Source: Bordetella parapertussis (lineage in GTDB: Bacteria; Pseudomonadota; Gammaproteobacteria; Burkholderiales; Burkholderiaceae_A). Taken from it: 52,657 nucleotides of DNA. The DNA lies in assembly GCA_945901825.1 (NCBI GenBank), contig CAMDMC010000009.1:1-52657 (forward strand). The letters run 5' to 3'. The notes under the pieces were generated by a model. That model saw only the letters and a list, made by a program, of their open reading frames with translations. It ran no database searches and had not been told where the DNA came from. The stretch's first letter is position 1. Each line of letters starts with the position of its first letter. The translations under genes were made by a program, and so were the position numbers. Positions 49,718 through 52,657 of the stretch are shown here, in pieces.

Positions 49718-50809
49718 ATGGCGCTTCAATGTGGAATCGTAGGCCTTCCCAATGTGGGAAAGAGCACCCTGTTTAATGCCCTGACCAAGGCAGGAATTGC
49801 CGCAGAGAACTACCCTTTTTGCACCATCGAGCCCAACACCGGCATTGTTGAGCTGCCCGACCCCAGGCTTGGCCAGCTTGCCAGCATTGTTTCACCTGAG
49901 CGCATCATGCCTGCAACCGTTGAGTTCGTTGACATTGCTGGGCTTGTTGCCGGAGCAAGCAAGGGCGAGGGCCTTGGAAACCAATTCCTTGCCAACATTC
50001 GCGAGACTGACGCCATTGTGAATGTGGTGCGCTGCTTTGAAGACGAGAATGTGGTGCATGTAAATGGTCGTGTTGACCCCCTTGCAGACATTGAAACCAT
50101 TGCAACCGAACTGGCATTGGCTGATCTCGCAGGCCTTGAGAAACAGCTTGCAAAGGCCATGAAGCCGGCGCGGGCGGGAGACAAAGAGGCGGCTCGGGTG
50201 GTTGCGGTACTCGAGAAATGCCAGGCCGAACTGAATCTGGCTAAGCCCATTCGCGGGCTTGACCTTAGCCCCGAGGAATGGTCGCTGCTGCGGCAGTTTT
50301 TCTTCATCACCGCAAAGCCCGCCATGTATGTAGCGAATGTCGCAGAGGACGGCTTCACCAACAATGCCCACCTCGAGAGGCTCAGTCAGTTTGCAGCCAC
50401 CCAAGGCGCACCCGTGGTTGCAATCTGCGCGGCTGTAGAGGCAGAAATTGCCGACATGCCCGATGAAGACAAGCAGGTCTTCTTGGCCGATATGGGCATG
50501 CAAGAGCCTGGGCTTAATCGTGTGATCCGTGCAGCCTTCAGCCTTCTCGGCTTACAAACCTATTTCACCGCCGGCGTGAAGGAAGTACGTGCCTGGACGG
50601 TGCGCATTGGCGCCACAGCCCCGCAGGCCGCAGGCGTTATTCACACCGACTTTGAACGCGGCTTTATTCGGGCAGAAGTCATTGCCTTTAACGATTTCAT
50701 CGGCTGTAAGGGAGAGCCCGGCGCCAAAGAGGCAGGCAAGATGCGGCTAGAGGGTAAAGACTATGTGGTGAAGGACGGCGACGTCATGCACTTTCGCTTT
50801 AACGTCTAA
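49718..50809 (+). CDS. ychF: Ribosome-binding ATPase YchF
   Basis: YchF is an Obg-like P-loop ATPase that binds ribosomes and takes part in stress responses. The 363-residue product has G1 [14 protein letters not shown] at the N-terminus, G3 [20 protein letters not shown] and, in place of the GTPase G4, the segment [12 protein letters not shown], where the family's N-x-x-E gives ATP preference. A coiled region (about residues 130-170) and a C-terminal TGS domain with [14 protein letters not shown] and [17 protein letters not shown] complete the family layout. AAGG lies 9 bases before the ATG. Confidence 0.97.
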   Translation: MALQCGIVGLPNVGKSTLFNALTKAGIAAENYPFCTIEPNTGIVELPDPRLGQLASIVSPERIMPATVEFVDIAGLVAGASKGEGLGNQFLANIRETDAIVNVVRCFEDENVVHVNGRVDPLADIETIATELALADLAGLEKQLAKAMKPARAGDKEAARVVAVLEKCQAELNLAKPIRGLDLSPEEWSLLRQFFFITAKPAMYVANVAEDGFTNNAHLERLSQFAATQGAPVVAICAAVEAEIADMPDEDKQVFLADMGMQEPGLNRVIRAAFSLLGLQTYFTAGVKEVRAWTVRIGATAPQAAGVIHTDFERGFIRAEVIAFNDFIGCKGEPGAKEAGKMRLEGKDYVVKDGDVMHFRFNV

Positions 50810-50942
50810 GTCGCTTGAGATCGTCATCAGCCCAATCCTTATGGCCACACGTTGGGTAGGCGGCCTTGGAGGAAGGGCGTGCCGCCGGGGATACGATAGG
50901 ATGCATTGCACCACCCACACGAAAGCGTGTTAAGGACAACTC

Positions 50943-52112
50943 ATGCCCGTTATCACCACCATCGAAGACCTGCGCGTTCTAGCCAAAAAACGCGTGCCGC
51001 GCATGTTTTATGACTACGCTGACAGCGGCTCATGGACCGAAAGTACCTACCGCGCCAACGAAGACGACTTCCAGAAAATCAAGCTGCGCCAGCGCGTTGC
51101 CGTGAACATGGAAAACCGTAGCACCAGCACCAAGATGGTCGGTATCGAGACCAAGATGCCCGTGTGCATTGCCCCCTTGGGCTTGACCGGCATGCAGCAC
51201 GCTGATGGCGAAATGCATGCGGCCATGGCCGCCAAAAAGTTTGGTATCCCCTTCACCCTGTCGACCATGAGCATCTGCTCAATCGAAGACGTCGCGGCCC
51301 ACACCCAAGCGCCATTTTGGTTTCAGCTCTACATGATGCGCGACCGCGAGGCCATGGCCCGCATGATTGACCGCTGCAAAGCCGCCAATGTAAGCGCCAT
51401 GGTGCTTACGCTCGACTTGCAAGTCATTGGTCAACGCCACAAAGACCTGAAAAACGGCCTCACCGCGCCGCCTAGCCCCACGATTGCCAACATCATTAAC
51501 CTAATGACCAAGCCGCGCTGGTGTCTGGGTATGGCTGGCACCCGCCGCCATACCTTCGGCAACCTGGTTGGCCACGTCAAAGCCGTGTCCAATATGAAGT
51601 CGCTGGCCTCGTGGACCAACGAACAGTTTGACCCGACTCTCAACTGGGAAGACGTGGCCTGGGTCAAAAAGCAATGGGGCGGCAAGCTTATCTTGAAAGG
51701 CATCATGGATACCGAAGATGCCAAGTTGGCCGTGGCGAGCGGCGCCGACGCACTTGTGGTGAGTAACCATGGTGGCCGCCAGCTCGATGGTGCGCCCAGC
51801 AGCATCGAAGCCCTGCCGGCTATCGTGGCCGCAGTGGGCGACCAAATTGAAGTCTGGATGGACGGCGGTATTCGCAGTGGCCAAGACGTGCTTAAGGCCT
51901 GGGCGTTGGGCGCCAAAGGAACCATGATCGGTCGCGCCATGGTCTACGGCCTGGGCGCAATGGGCGAAGCGGGTGTGACCAAGGCCCTGCAAATCATCCA
52001 TAAAGAGCTCGACGTGACCATGGCCTTTTGCGGCCACACCGACATCCAGAGCGTCAACACCAACATCTTGCTGCCCGGCACTTTTCCGAAGCCCTTCTCG
52101 AGCCCTAACTAG
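50943..52112 (+). CDS. lldD: FMN-dependent alpha-hydroxy acid dehydrogenase (LldD-like)
   Basis: This flavoenzyme family oxidises (S)-alpha-hydroxy acids such as L-lactate. The 389-residue product has the N-terminal FYDYADSGSWTE with the active-site Tyr, the FMN-binding APLGLTGMQHADGE, PFWFQLYMMRDRE, and the catalytic His276 in VVSNHGGRQLDGAPSS, followed by VWMDGGIRSGQDVLKA and the FMN phosphate-binding IGRAMVYGLGAMGE. L-lactate is the likely substrate, though glycolate or mandelate cannot be excluded. AAGGA lies 6 bases before the ATG, with a small hairpin (ACACG-AAAG-CGTGT, 50918-50931) just upstream. Codon use (Ile mostly ATC, C-ending codons) departs from neighbouring genes, suggesting transfer or different expression. 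Confidence 0.93.
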   Translation: MPVITTIEDLRVLAKKRVPRMFYDYADSGSWTESTYRANEDDFQKIKLRQRVAVNMENRSTSTKMVGIETKMPVCIAPLGLTGMQHADGEMHAAMAAKKFGIPFTLSTMSICSIEDVAAHTQAPFWFQLYMMRDREAMARMIDRCKAANVSAMVLTLDLQVIGQRHKDLKNGLTAPPSPTIANIINLMTKPRWCLGMAGTRRHTFGNLVGHVKAVSNMKSLASWTNEQFDPTLNWEDVAWVKKQWGGKLILKGIMDTEDAKLAVASGADALVVSNHGGRQLDGAPSSIEALPAIVAAVGDQIEVWMDGGIRSGQDVLKAWALGAKGTMIGRAMVYGLGAMGEAGVTKALQIIHKELDVTMAFCGHTDIQSVNTNILLPGTFPKPFSSPN

Positions 52113-52177
52113 TCTGTGAAGCATTGGGGTCTTTCAGGCTAAGTCTTCTGACGTCCTCAATTCTCCAGAGATTGTCG

Positions 52178-52657
52178 TTAAGATCGGGGCGGCTCAAAAA
52201 CCTCTTCAAGGGTGGTAGCCACTAGCAGCGCCTCTGACCAGGCATCGAGCTCATCCTCGGTGGCAGCCATTAACTGAGTCCGAAAAGTGTCAGGCAGAGG
52301 CCCAAACTTTTTCATAAGTTGTCGCCCGAGAAGCTCTGCCTTTCCCTCTGCCTTCCCTACAGCAATACCCTCGCTGCGCCCAATTTCAATACCCGCAGCC
52401 TTGCCCTCGTCCCAGCCAGCGCCAATCATGGCGTTGAGGTCACGCACGTACTTAATGCGCTTCTCAGCATCGGCACGCTCTTGCGCTGTGGCACTCACCG
52501 ACTTCAGCACCGCAAAGGCTTCCTTTACATCCGGGTGGGTGATCTGTTCCATAGCAACTCCGTTGGGGTTGGAAAAGAATAGACACCAATCGTAAAGCGG
52601 TTTGTTGGTTTTCTCTAGCCCTAGCCGAGCAAGCTTGGGCAGCTCTAAGAAGTTCAG
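52178..52657 (-). CDS. Rpn family recombination-promoting nuclease / putative transposase (partial, N-terminus beyond window)
   Basis: The frame stops at 52178 and stays open to the right edge without a stop, giving the last 159 residues; the start is outside the window. The visible part opens with LNFLELPKLARLGLEKTNKP, which fits the middle of PD-(D/E)xK Rpn-family proteins after their nuclease core. It continues with a charged KRIKYVRDLNAM region and then a Gly-Lys-Glu repeat (EGKAAGIEIGRSEGIAVGKA), a tail very common in this family. Met at 52552 is only an internal codon. Catalytic residues would lie outside the window, so activity cannot be judged. Such genes vary between strains and mark mobile or repeated sequence. 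Confidence 0.8.
   Translation of the reverse strand: MNFLELPKLARLGLEKTNKPLYDWCLFFSNPNGVAMEQITHPDVKEAFAVLKSVSATAQERADAEKRIKYVRDLNAMIGAGWDEGKAAGIEIGRSEGIAVGKAEGKAELLGRQLMKKFGPLPDTFRTQLMAATEDELDAWSEALLVATTLEEVFEPPRS

Noticed and set aside
50860..50887. GGCGGC/GCCGCC stem after ychF as a terminator
   Set aside because: The stem is good but no T-run follows, so it is not an intrinsic terminator; it may be chance in GC-rich DNA.
52178..52552. A complete 124-residue protein starting at Met 52552
   Set aside because: The frame is open upstream to the window edge with family-like residues, so this Met is internal.

Overview
This window is a compact stretch of bacterial chromosome, almost all of it recognisable housekeeping genes. 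The gene content and order point to a betaproteobacterium of the order Burkholderiales, probably with a small or streamlined genome. Supporting signs are the run rpoN-hpf-ptsN-hprK-rapZ-mutY-mutM-TPR-lolB-ispE-tRNA-Gln-prs-rplY-pth-ychF, the System II cytochrome c assembly genes (resB/ccsB), the short HisG form, and an mla operon that includes mlaA and continues into ibaG, murA and hisGD. GC is in the mid-to-upper fifties by eye, with heavy use of CTT (Leu) and ATT (Ile). No gap between genes exceeds 300 bases. The largest are about 180 bp, and several neighbouring genes overlap.

Layout. 1-5359: an MFS transporter cut by the left edge, uvrA, a secreted histidine phosphatase and an OsmC-like protein with a clear terminator. 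5367-14383 (minus strand): aroK, aroB, a REP-associated-tyrosine-transposase (RAYT)-like gene, then gltB and gltD (glutamate synthase). 14417-18650: mrcA (PBP1A), cyaY (opposite strand), lptM and lysA. 18644-24363 (minus): cytochrome c4, resB, ccsB, msrP and msrQ, for cytochrome c maturation and periplasmic methionine sulfoxide repair. 24444-26349: engB and hemB.

26353-34585 (minus): one polycistron mlaF-E-D-A-C-B, an ABC ATPase, ibaG, murA, hisG, hisD, combining outer-membrane lipid transport, peptidoglycan precursor synthesis and histidine synthesis. 34767-42682 (plus): kdsD-kdsC-lptC-lptA-lptB-rpoN-hpf-ptsN-hprK-rapZ, combining LPS precursor synthesis and export, sigma-54, ribosome hibernation and nitrogen-PTS signalling. 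42659-44616 (minus): mutM-mutY repair of 8-oxoguanine damage. 44649-50809: TPR protein, lolB, ispE, tRNA-Gln, prs, rplY, pth, ychF. 50943-52657: an FMN alpha-hydroxy-acid dehydrogenase with codon use unlike its neighbours, then a Rpn-family nuclease running off the right edge.

I found no CRISPR array, prophage, large mobile element or evidently new multi-gene system. The points most worth a second look are: the RAYT-like protein with a broken HUH motif lying 6 bp behind aroB; the absence of pilMNOPQ between mrcA and aroK; an ABC ATPase with no permease beside it; the end of the his operon after hisD; a structured leader before rplY; a strong leftward terminator inside engB; and frequent TTG starts with convergent gene-end overlaps.
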